Positions 20,773 through 29,585 of a stretch of DNA of 64,000 nt are shown piece by piece. The number at the start of each line of letters is the position of its first letter. Position 1 is the first letter of the stretch. The DNA comes from Cladocopium goreaui (Eukaryota > Sar > Dinophyceae > Suessiales > Symbiodiniaceae), in the NCBI GenBank assembly GCA_947184155.2, contig CAMXCT020004057.1:345001-409000 (forward strand), in the 5' to 3' direction. The notes beneath the pieces are model-generated. The model searched no databases. It was not told the origin of the DNA and was given only the letters and a program-made list of their open reading frames with translations. The position numbers were made by a program, and so were the translations under genes.

Positions 20773-22799
20773 CTATAGGGATGGCAGGGTAGACCACAAC
20801 TCGCTCCATGGGATTTGAATCCCTATACTGCCAAGAGCAGTCAAGGTTTCAAAGGACCCTCTGCTTGGAACGTCGGAAGGATTGCTATGACTCGGCACAC
20901 GGCCGTACCAAGACTTCGTCTGTAGTTTGTGTTCCTGATCCATGATCGAGGCGACAAGGCATTTTGCAACGGGCGTTTCTCCCGTACCTCTCATAAGTGC
21001 GTATCTGCAAGAGTCATTGTCAGTGTAGTGTAGGACTTGGGAATTGGAAATGAAATTTTTCCAAACATGAAATGAAATCAAAACAGGCAGCACCTCTATC
21101 TCGTGGATGGGGTGCTTCGAATGTCTAAGGAAATATGACATCCACTCACTCGGAATTGTCATGCCAAAATGTTGTAGGTATTGGCCATTGGAGGAAATAA
21201 GGACTCCACCCACACCTCCAACTTTCAACCCGTCGTCACCATCCTCACAAGCTCCATGCGTGAAAATGTACCAAGTGTCCATAAACTTTGAAGAAATGGT
21301 GACCGGCTTTGCATAAGCCACTCGGCTTCTAAGTGCCGCTATCAAAACCAGGTCTTCCGACGATAGTTCGTCGATCACACGATCACTTCTGCACAACTTC
21401 CCAAATTCCTTCAAAAGCAAATTGGTTGTACGGCCAGCTGCAAAGCACTCGTAAAAAACCATACGCCCTCTCAGGCTCTCAGCCAATTTCGTTGTGATCC
21501 TGCCAGTTTCGATCGCATCATCAAAAGTTTTCAGTAACTCTCGCTTGCGATCCTCAGTATGCCCAACTGCAAAAACTCCAGTAGTGGCTTCAGATGCATC
21601 TATCTGTACCCCTAACATCTTGAAGACTGCATCAAACTCTGGAGCCTTAGGACCTTCCCTCGCAAAGTCAAGACCTATCAGGTCAAACAGGCTTTCCACA
21701 GCCCAAGTCGTGCTGCGCTGAAGCTCCGGCCGTGAAACTGCAGAAAAATCGTCAAAGTAACCAGTCCAGCAAATCTTCAAACCTGCCATGCCAGTGAACC
21801 AGGTTGCCAGAGACACTCGCAAAAATCCTGCCACTGAACCCACCCCCCAAAGGGAAGGGCATTAAGGCCAACCAACACTGGAGCATCTCGTGCTGGGTCA
21901 GTTACTGCGATCCTAAGCAAGTCGCGATCTTCCATTCTCAAACCAAATTGTTTGTATGCTGCCTTGAGGTCAAACGTCCTTCCAACCACCTGAGGGTGCC
22001 GTTCGCCCTTCGCGTTCCGCAAGCTCAAACACAACATTGCGCACATTTGGTCAATGGATTGGAGGACAAACTTTTCACGCAACCCAACTGTTCTGTTGAG
22101 CCCGCAGACGGAGCAGTCGTCAATCACTCTTGTCTTCTCACCTTGGTGGATGCCAAACCTGCGAGCTACGCATTTACCACTCCAAGATTGATCTGGGTCC
22201 TCCCAAATCCAGCCTTTTTCCAGTTCTTTGATCGTTTCTGCCCAAGTTTCAGCTTCCAAAGTTGAATCCTGTCGCATGCTCATTTGACTTTTGACCTTTG
22301 CGTTGAATGAATCCAAGCCTGCAAGCAATGCTTCCATAGTGAGTACTGGTTGTTTGACGCTGGCAGGAAATACCCCACTGGCCGGCATCCAACCACTAAG
22401 AGGGAAACCTTGTACAATGTCTTGGATCAAGGTAGTATCCGGATAGTGCAGATCCTCAAGTATGCGGCCCCACGAAGCAAGCCGTTTTCCCCGCATCAAG
22501 TCTCGTATGTGAGGAGGCATCTGATACCTCAGCTTCAGTTAATCACGCTTCATGTCAACCGCAAGACCTGAATACTTCTTCAAGAACTCCACTCTTTCTC
22601 TGGCAAGCAGATGAGGCGGTCTGTGAAAGTTGGCCAACACTGTCTCCTGAATCATCTCACTGACCTGTGCTAGCAAATCTTTTGGATGGCCTGCTTGAAC
22701 CGCACGGCAGACAAAGTCATTGGGGTCAAAAGGTACCCCAATTTTGCAAATTTCAATCGTGCCCATGGCAGCATGTTTTGTTGCATTTGGTTTGGCCAA
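20773..22799 (-). pseudogene. Reverse transcriptase and RNase H of Pol
   Basis: The reading continues from the methyltransferase region at about 22730 (LGVPFDPNDFVCRAVQAGHP). RT motifs: IHQGEKTRVIDDCS, then GRTFDLKAAYKQFGL (motif A Asp), NALPFG, and the catalytic GYFDDFSAV (YxDD, about 21755). RNase H follows: FTHGACE, IHEIEVLPVL (Glu), HYTDNDSCRYAL (Asp), and VPSHSNPSDVPSR. The first RNase H Asp is replaced by His (FTDGA expected). Lesions: TAA at 22541-22539 and a one-base shift in the G6 run near 21845. The type resembles DIRS/Ngaro-related RTs; a specific clade needs a tree. Confidence 0.75.
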
Positions 22800-24001
22800 C
22801 TGTCAACTTCCCGTTTGTCCACCATCTCGTCCCGAAAATTATCCCATCTCACCAGCTGTCGAGATAGAATCTTGGCACCTTTTGGAAGGCGCTTCAAAAC
22901 GTGATCTGCAAAAGATGGATTCTGCGGGTTCAGACCCAAAGTGAAAAAGTTGCCATATTCAGGCACGGTTGGTCGTAGCTTTGCCGACCTTGGCAACGCA
23001 TCAAATATATATCGTTGGAAATTTGAAATTTGGGTCGCATCCATCTGTTCTTTCAGAGTAGAGAAAACAACGCCACCAAAGGAAAGTGCAACTTGTTCGA
23101 CAATATTGACCACTCTTTCACAGAACAGCCAAGGGTATGCAGCCTCTTCCGCAGTTGGAAAAGTCAGTTTGTTGTTTACGACCCTTGGCCTCCAGGACGC
23201 ATGGCTGTGTTGGCCATCACATAGGAGCTGCAGTGACTGACCCCAGTCTTTGTTGGACCACAGTCTGGTCAATTTGTCACGTAACCCCCCATGAGCACAA
23301 TTGTGAAAATCAATCCAAAAAGTTTCAATGCATTGAATGTATTGCTGAGTAAACGTAGTTTCCCAGTAAAGACTGTTGCGTGGGTTTTCAACCAGAACCC
23401 ACAGGCCAAGCTCGTTGCAATGCAAAACAATTTTGCGCACTGCGTCGTAAAGTTGATTGGCCATCTCTGTCTTGAACTTGTCCAGGCCTGACAGCCCGTC
23501 CTTTTGATCTGGTCTCGTTGACGACCTGAGTGGTTCTGGCTGTTTCCTCACAAACAGAAGTGAGGATTTGATAGGCCGCTCCCGTGCTTTGCTCGCTGTT
23601 CCGCACGGTGGTGAAATGAAAACCAAAATAATGCGCCCAGCTTCGGCTGAAATAATTTGCAACAAAAGGTTGAGGTCATGTTCCAAAGTCAAATCCAAAA
23701 TCATGATATCAGTCCCACAAGTCCTGCTCTTGCTCTTGTCCACTGCCAAGCCTCTAATGCCTCGTGCTCTGACTGTCTTGGTCAACCGCGCTGTGCCAGC
23801 GCAAACTTCCAAAACAAGCAAATCCTGTAGTTCCAAGCCTGAAAACTGATATGCTGTTTCACCAGTCACTGTTTGACTCGGTGCATAAAAATCGGAAAAT
23901 TGCATTGAATCACCAACTGCTTGGGGGTCTGTAACAGACTCACTTGAATTGCCAGACTGAGTCTCACATGCTCTCTTATCTGCAGTTGGTGTGGCATGCC
24001 G
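22670..24001 (-). CDS. Cytosine-methyltransferase-like domain of Pol
   Basis: Counting from the ATG at 23905: a SAM-binding motif-I-like LEVCAGTARL (32-41), an acidic VDKSKS strand end (55-60), a motif-IV-like ISPPCGTASKARERP (97-111) with the catalytic-type Pro-Cys, and a motif-VI-like VENPRNSLYW (172-181). This is the order of C5-methyltransferase motifs I, II, IV and VI, but PCG stands for PCQ and no motif IX/X or target-recognition domain follows. The remaining 200 residues lead into the RT part. Translation probably enters by readthrough of the UGA upstream rather than at 23905. Real methylation activity is unproven; it could be a SAM-binding relic or an RNA-directed enzyme. Confidence 0.65.
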   Translation of the reverse strand, partial: RHATPTADKRACETQSGNSSESVTDPQAVGDSMQFSDFYAPSQTVTGETAYQFSGLELQDLLVLEVCAGTARLTKTVRARGIRGLAVDKSKSRTCGTDIMILDLTLEHDLNLLLQIISAEAGRIILVFISPPCGTASKARERPIKSSLLFVRKQPEPLRSSTRPDQKDGLSGLDKFKTEMANQLYDAVRKIVLHCNELGLWVLVENPRNSLYWETTFTQQYIQCIETFWIDFHNCAHGGLRDKLTRLWSNKDWGQSLQLLCDGQHSHASWRPRVVNNKLTFPTAEEAAYPWLFCERVVNIVEQVALSFGGVVFSTLKEQMDATQISNFQRYIFDALPRSAKLRPTVPEYGNFFTLGLNPQNPSFADHVLKRLPKGAKILSRQLVRWDNFRDEMVDKREVDSWPNQMQQNMLPWARLKFAKLGYLLTPMTLSAVRFKQAIQKIC

Positions 24002-24004
24002 TCA
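23999..24004 (-). promoter_or_regulatory. Candidate stop-codon readthrough site (UGA CGG)
   Basis: The Gag stop reads TGA CGG. Gag and the downstream domain are in the same frame (25486 to 23905 differ by a multiple of three), and the 31 codons between the TGA and the first downstream ATG have no other stop. UGA CGG is a known leaky context in several plant RNA viruses, and gag-pol readthrough is known for gammaretroviruses. Function here is inference. Confidence 0.55.
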
Positions 24005-25486
24005 AGCCTTCGGTTTCAACGCTCTGCAAGACACTACACTGTGGCCAAACTTATGACAATTTGCACACGCATGGAAACCACGTTTGCATTTCAATCCACC
24101 ACTCTGGCTTGACGTTTCGTTTGAGCAACCAGTCTTGAGATTGTATCCCCAACAAATTGGTCCAGAGGTTGACCCTTGAGAGAGTCGCAAATTGAAGTCC
24201 TTCAACTCTGCTGGACAAGCTTTCTGGGCTCGAGTGAGCTTGCGCTTCTTGTTCAACCTGTTGGCCGGCACTGGTTTCGGTGTATCACCTGTTGCCTTAG
24301 GAGTCACCTGTGCAGGTGCAGCCACATTCTTGCTCACGCTTGAAGGCACCGGCAACAAAAACATTGTGACACGTGGGTCAGTAACCAAGGCTTTGAAAGG
24401 TGCATTCAACGCTGGTACATCGTTGACCGGCCTGAGTGGAGCACTGTTTTCCTGTGCAAGTATTGTCCACAACTCTCTGTCTGCCTTGATAACCTGCTCA
24501 GTTCTGACTGCATGATATCCAGTAGGGCATTCACGGGTCATGGCATTCAACATGTGATGCAACCATGTCTCATGGACCCCCCAATCTAACAACCTGCAAT
24601 TGTCCATCGCCAATCCTCGGCGTTGGAACGCCCACATCAATTTAAGCTCCGTGCCCAAGTCAGCTGTAGTGGAAACTGGAACCTGTGCCAGCTTCAAAGT
24701 TGAGTTTTCCACCTGAACAGTCGATGACGATGGTTTGATGTTTGCATGAATCTCATCATCTCTCTTTGAGCACCTTGACGGCGCAATCCAAACTATTGCA
24801 CCTGATTCGATGATCGAATTTGCTAAGTCCAGTAACTGATGGCTTGGCGCCAATTCACCAGTCATCTTGATGCCTGCCAAACGAGCCTGCTGTTTCTCAA
24901 GCCTAGACTGTTTTTCAGCTGCAGGAAGTTTCTTGACTAAGGCACCTGGGTCTGCAGTATCTGACTTCACCTGCTCATTCAGCGTTGCAACAATTAAGGT
25001 CGTTGCTTCGAAGTGCAGCCGCCTCAATCCAGAAACCTGACCTAGTGTCGGAGCTCCACCAAAAACTTTCGTTGCCAACTCCTCGTACTGAGTGTCTGTC
25101 GGAGCTGACTGAGGGGTTCCAATTGCAAATGCCAACGCGCTAAAGCACTTAACATCATGCCCTTTCAAACCGTTCCACATCATGCCACTGTCATCTATGT
25201 CATTGCACCGTTTTTCAAACGAAGCCAAACTATCCACTAAGGTCATGGCTGGCACAAACTTGACGCAGTGAAAAAGTGTTGCAACAACGTGAACAGTCGT
25301 GACAAGGTTTTCAACTCTCGTCCAGTCAAGCTGTGACATGCAAAAGAAAGATCCTGAGAAAAATTGTTGACATGATTTCGACACCATGAAATTGTGAAGA
25401 TCAGGAAACATCTCTGATATCAAATCATGTTGTCCTTTGAGCCATGCAACAGACGTCCACAATCTCCCATCAGGTTCATGTGACAT
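24002..25486 (-). CDS. Gag-like nucleocapsid protein with CCHC knuckle
   Basis: 494 residues from the ATG at 25486 (a GTG lies one codon earlier; the frame is open further upstream to about 25540 without another ATG). The N-terminal two thirds are helical with no named domain. A Pro/Ala/Lys linker follows (APAQVTPKATGDTPKPVP, KKRKLTRAQK). The C-terminal end carries CWGYNLKTGC and a perfect retroviral zinc knuckle C-x2-C-x4-H-x4-C (CANCHKFGHSVVSC), for binding element RNA in the particle. It ends at TGA 24004-24002; the frame stays open beyond the stop into the methyltransferase domain. No internal disruption, so it appears intact. Confidence 0.78.
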   Translation of the reverse strand: MSHEPDGRLWTSVAWLKGQHDLISEMFPDLHNFMVSKSCQQFFSGSFFCMSQLDWTRVENLVTTVHVVATLFHCVKFVPAMTLVDSLASFEKRCNDIDDSGMMWNGLKGHDVKCFSALAFAIGTPQSAPTDTQYEELATKVFGGAPTLGQVSGLRRLHFEATTLIVATLNEQVKSDTADPGALVKKLPAAEKQSRLEKQQARLAGIKMTGELAPSHQLLDLANSIIESGAIVWIAPSRCSKRDDEIHANIKPSSSTVQVENSTLKLAQVPVSTTADLGTELKLMWAFQRRGLAMDNCRLLDWGVHETWLHHMLNAMTRECPTGYHAVRTEQVIKADRELWTILAQENSAPLRPVNDVPALNAPFKALVTDPRVTMFLLPVPSSVSKNVAAPAQVTPKATGDTPKPVPANRLNKKRKLTRAQKACPAELKDFNLRLSQGSTSGPICWGYNLKTGCSNETSSQSGGLKCKRGFHACANCHKFGHSVVSCRALKPKA

Positions 25487-25631
25487 CACCGCATGACAGA
25501 AATAAAACTGCAGTACAGCGATAGCTTTGCCCCATCAAACAATCTCCCAACGGATATCGTGTATCCCTTGGTTCATGTTATAGGCACAGCTAAATTTTTG
25601 GCTGTTAACATTTATTTATTTCCAAGCCTAA

Positions 25632-25675
25632 AATTTGGGTTCCCCTTTTTTCATCAAAAAATTGGAACCCAAATT
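25632..25675. promoter_or_regulatory. 44-bp hairpin in the recombinase-gag spacer
   Basis: Perfect 12-bp arms AATTTGGGTTCC / GGAACCCAAATT extend inward with two mismatches through T6/A6 to a CATC loop. It lies between the recombinase 3' end (25890) and the gag start (25486). It could be a terminator, an RNA structure in the gag leader or a mini foldback insertion. Confidence 0.6.
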
Positions 25676-25889
25676 ATGTCGATAAAAGCCGTGAGGTTGA
25701 TTTGTGAATCCTCATGAAAATGTTTGTTCAAATGAATTTCAAGTGTCGCACATGAGACGCTGTCTTGACAATCAAAAAAAAAGCTTCCTCTGCTTTGTGA
25801 ACTTGTTTGCACCAACAGCTCAAGCTAAGAGGACCTGCTCATTTTAGGCCGCTGCAGATCGAACAAAATGTCCCTTGATCCAGCTCTGC

Positions 25890-26990
25890 CTATCCACCCT
25901 TTGTCGCGCTTACGCACAACCTGCAAACGGGTGTATCATATCTAATAGACATGTTGGTGTTCACATGAAACTGACCGATGCTCCTATTGCACATGAAGAC
26001 CCTCTTGTAGTCTGGTGGTGCCAGGTGAAGCGTCTTCAACTTTGAATGCTGCCAGAAAACGTAACCAGAGGGCGGCACCGGCGGCAGAAACAGTTTCAAC
26101 TTTCTCTGTTCCTCTTGGAACTCTTCTGGTGATGACTCACCAGAGGAGCTGGAAACCTCAGGGGCTGAGGTGCACTCGCTCTCCTCCTTTTCACTGACAA
26201 GGTCCACGACACTACCAGGCCCTTTGTCAACTGCTCTGACCTCTCTGTCAAGTCTTGACATGGGCCCTGCAACGACAGGCACTGAAGTATCCGTTGGGGC
26301 ACTGAAGCGTCCACTCCTCGTGCAGTCAGGCTTGAACCTCATCAACCTTATATCAGTCAAAACTGATACCAACTTGGCCAAGGGTTCAGCCAGAGCATCC
26401 CTGGAGTACGTGTGGACCATGCGCAATCCACTGTCACCACCTGTGTGGTACCCCAACTGCAACCTTGTAACTGCGTCCAGTCCAAACTTTGCACAGTAAC
26501 TCAGGCAAGTGGCCTTGCAACTGTGAATGGACACTTTTCTCTCTTTGTTCACCTCCTTGCAGCCAGTGAGTAACTTTCGCAACCACTGACTTGCCTCATT
26601 GGATGTCAAAGGTCTCGTGGATGGAGCCCCATCTGTGTCAGGGGCTGGCATGACCACATGCTTTGGGGGCATAGACATCCCAGCCCGTTCTCTGCTGGAC
26701 AGCCACAACTCCGCCCAGCATTCATGTGTCACTCCAGTTCCCGGCGCCGTCAGCGGTAGAAAACGATGCCTGAAGATTGATGACCTCATCGTTTTGTGGG
26801 TCGATGTCAATGCTTCCAAAAATGCAATGGCCTGGCCATCATCACGGTCTACCACAATCTGGTCAGTGTGCATCAGATCTGCCCATCTGGCTCGAGCGTA
26901 TGTTGCAAACAAAATGGCTCCAGCAAAAACTTTGTCCCACAGTGACCCAGTTTGCAAGACGTTGTGCAGCAGTTTCAACTCGTCAACCTT
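25890..26990 (-). CDS. Tyrosine recombinase (DIRS/Crypton type), copy 1, N-terminally truncated
   Basis: The open frame runs from 27143, but its first 52 codons are minisatellite; real homology starts at VDELKLLHN (about 26987). In that frame the catalytic residues are R86 (YARARWADL), H207 and K210 (IHSCKATCLSY, Arg to Lys in HxxR), H233 (LGYHTG) and the nucleophile Y246 (HTYSRDALAEP). A Ser/Glu-rich tail follows. This recombinase type cuts and joins DNA through a 3'-phosphotyrosine. The core-binding N-terminal domain, seen in copy 2, has been lost to the minisatellite, so the present ORF is probably not functional alone. It lies 0.4 kb upstream of gag on the same strand and may belong to that element. 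Confidence 0.7.
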   Translation of the reverse strand, partial: KVDELKLLHNVLQTGSLWDKVFAGAILFATYARARWADLMHTDQIVVDRDDGQAIAFLEALTSTHKTMRSSIFRHRFLPLTAPGTGVTHECWAELWLSSRERAGMSMPPKHVVMPAPDTDGAPSTRPLTSNEASQWLRKLLTGCKEVNKERKVSIHSCKATCLSYCAKFGLDAVTRLQLGYHTGGDSGLRMVHTYSRDALAEPLAKLVSVLTDIRLMRFKPDCTRSGRFSAPTDTSVPVVAGPMSRLDREVRAVDKGPGSVVDLVSEKEESECTSAPEVSSSSGESSPEEFQEEQRKLKLFLPPVPPSGYVFWQHSKLKTLHLAPPDYKRVFMCNRSIGQFHVNTNMSIRYDTPVCRLCVSATKGG

Positions 26991-27010
26991 GGGGCTGGAT
27001 CCGAGCCACC

Positions 27011-27370
27011 ACCCCTTCAAGGGGGGCTTGAAGGGTCCCGTTTTTGGGGGGGGGGGCACGAAGGTGAGAAGGGCTTGAAGCCCCCTTGAAGCCCCCTTGA
27101 AACCCTTCTCAAGCCCCCTTGAAGCCCTTGAAGCCGCCTTCACCTTGAAGCCCCCTTCAAGCCCTTCTCAAGCCCCCTTGAAGCCCCCTTGAAGCCCCCT
27201 TGAAGCCCTTCTCAAGCCCCCTTGAAGCCCCCTTCAAGCGAGCCACCTTCAAGCCCCCCTGAAGCCCTTCTCAAGCCCCCTTGAAGCCCTTCTCAAGCCC
27301 GCAAGCCTCCTTCAAGCCCTTCTGAAGCCCCCATCCAGCCCCCTGGAAGTCCGTCCAAGCCCTTCCCAAA
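27011..27370. repeat. TTGAAGCCCCC minisatellite, block 1
   Basis: Imperfect 11- to 33-bp units of CCCTTGAAGCCC and CTTCTCAAGCCC, starting after a G11 run (27046-27056) at the recombinase end. Confidence 0.85.
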
Positions 27371-27829
27371 GGGCTCTTTTATGTAAGAACTTCTGTGCGA
27401 CAACTTCGGTGCCCTAACTCCTGTGTAACAACGGCTGTTTAAGATGATGTAGATGATGTACATGACTGGTAGGAGATGTATGTCACGTAGATGAAGTTGA
27501 TTTATGTGGGAGATGTAAAGGAAGTGAAAGTACAATACTACGTAGACGAACGTGGTAGCTGTTCTTGGGGAAATACTCTGCGCAGGAGCCTAAGCGAAAA
27601 ATGACGACCATCAGGATCAGCTTTCCGAAACTGCGCAAACAATCAAGAAGTTCAGTGTCCTTCGACATCATGCCAAAAACAGCAACATACAACCAATGTT
27701 ATCTCGTCCAAGCTGCCAAAAGATATATTCTCAGAACAAGCATGGAAAGAATAAAATATGGCCCATCCTGGTCGCAGGCTCTTGTGCAGACCGATCTCCA
27801 CGTTGAAGAAGTTGTAGCATGGTGGTAGT
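27371..27829. other. No gene seen
   Basis: Spacer between two satellite families. A short open frame at 27565-27828 (+) has no motif and is not called. Confidence 0.4.
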
Positions 27830-29060
27830 CCTTAAATAAAGAGTTTGAATTTAGATCATGGCATTGTGGAAGGCAAGGGGGAGAAGCTTAAATCAAGAAT
27901 TAGATTTTAGATCATGGCATTGTGGAAGGCAAGGGGGGGGAACTTTAAATAAAGACTTTGAATTTAGATCATGGCATAGTGGAAGGCAAGGGGGGGAAGT
28001 TTAAATAAAGAGTTAGATTTTAGATTATGGCATAGTGGATGGCAAGGGAAGGCAAGTTTAAGTAAAGAGGTAGATTTTAGATCATGGCATTGTGGAAGGC
28101 AAGGGGGGCAAAAGTTTAAATAAAGAATTCGATTTTAGATCATGGCCTTGTGGAGGGCAAAGAGGGGAAGTTTAAATAAAGACTTAGATTTAGATCACGG
28201 CATTGTGGAAGGCAAGGGGGGGAAGTTTAAATAAAGAGTTAGGTTTTAGATCATGGCATAGTGGAAGGCAAGGGGGGGAAGTTTAAATAAAGAGTTAGAT
28301 TTTAGATTATGGCATAGTGGATGGCAAGGGAAGGGAAGTTTGAATAAAGAGGTAGATTTTAGATCATGGCATTGTGGAAGGCAAGGGGGGGAAAAGTTTA
28401 AATAAAGAATTCGATTTTAGATCATGGCATTGTGGAAAGGCAAGGGGGGGAAAGTTTAAATAAAGAATTCGATTTTAGATCATGGCATTGTGGAAAGGCA
28501 AGGGGGGGAAAAGTTTAAATAAAGAATTCGATTTTAGATCATGGCATTGTGGAAAGGCAAGGGGGGGGAACTTTAAATAAAGACTTAGAATTTAGGTCAT
28601 GGCAAGATTTTAGATTATGGCATAGTGGATGGCAAGGGAAGGGAAGTTTGAATAAAGAGGTAGATTTTAGATCATGGCATTGTGGAAGGCAAGGGGGGGA
28701 AACGTTTAAATAAAGAATTCGATTTTAGATCATTTGTGGAGATCATGGCATTGGAAGGCAAGGGGGGGAAGTTTAAATAAAGAGTTAGATTTGAGATCAT
28801 GGCATTGTGGAAGGCAAAGGGGTGGAAGTTTAAATAAAGAGTTCGATTTTAGATCATGGCACTGTGGAAGGCAAAGGGGGGAAAAGTTTAAATAAAGAAT
28901 TCGATTTTAGATCGTGGCATTGTGGAAGGCAAGGGGGAGGGGAAGTTTAAATAAAAACTTAGAATTTAGATCATGGCATTGTGGAAGGCAAGGGGGGGGA
29001 AGTTTAAACAAAAATTCAGAATTTAGAGCATGGCATTGTGGAAGGCAGGGAGGGGGGCGC
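27830..29060. repeat. About 57-bp satellite
   Basis: Around 21 units of the form TTTAAATAAAGAGTTAGATTTTAGATCATGGCATTGTGGAAGG plus a G7 run, with alternating sub-types (GAATTC versus GAGTTAG) that point to expansion of multi-unit blocks. Confidence 0.92.
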
Positions 29061-29585
29061 AAGTGAGTAGGCTGGGGGGCGCTATTGGAGGCGCAAGTGA
29101 TCGGTTTGAGGCGCAAGTGATCAGGCGGCGCAACCCTCTCAAAAGCCTTTCTCAAACACCTTTCGAACCTTGCTCAAACCCCCTTCAAACCTTTCCGAAG
29201 CCCCCTTGAAGCCCTCTGAAGCCCTTCTGAAGCCCCCACCAAGCCGCCTTGAAGCCCTCTGCACCTTGAAGCCCCCTTCAAGCCCTTCTCAAGCCCCTGA
29301 AACCCTTCTGAAGCCCCCTTCAAGCCCCGCTTGAAGCCCCCTTCACCTTGAAGCCCATTGAAGCCCTTCTCAAGCCCCCTTGAAGCCCTTCTGAAGCCCC
29401 CTTGAAGCCCTTCTCAAGCCCCCTTCAAGCCCCCTTCGAAGCCTTCACCTCCAAGCCCCCTTCAAGCCCTTCTCAAGCGCCCTTGAAGCTCCCTTGCAGC
29501 CCTTCTCAAGCCCCCTTCAAGCCCCCTTGAAGCTCCCTTAAAGCCCTTCTCAAGCCCCCTTAAAGCCCCCTTCAAGCCCTCTTGG
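29061..29585. repeat. GGCGCAAGTGA repeat and TTGAAGCCCCC minisatellite, block 2
   Basis: Four GGCGCAAGTGA-type units (29067-29130), then the same minisatellite as at 27011-27370, running into the 3' end of the second recombinase copy. Confidence 0.85.

Larger units (their letters stand above)
20773..25486 (-). mobile_element. Gag-methyltransferase-RT-RNase H retroelement
   Basis: One coherent minus-strand retroelement. Gag (25486-24002) is followed, in the same frame, by a single TGA and then a methyltransferase-like domain, RT and RNase H ending at 20773. Damage is small: one-base shifts in G runs near 22730 and 21845, one TAA at 22541-22539, and a changed RNase H residue. I see no LTRs, but I cannot exclude short or split terminal repeats. 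The RT/RNase H type and the neighbouring tyrosine recombinase suggest a DIRS relative. Confidence 0.75.
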
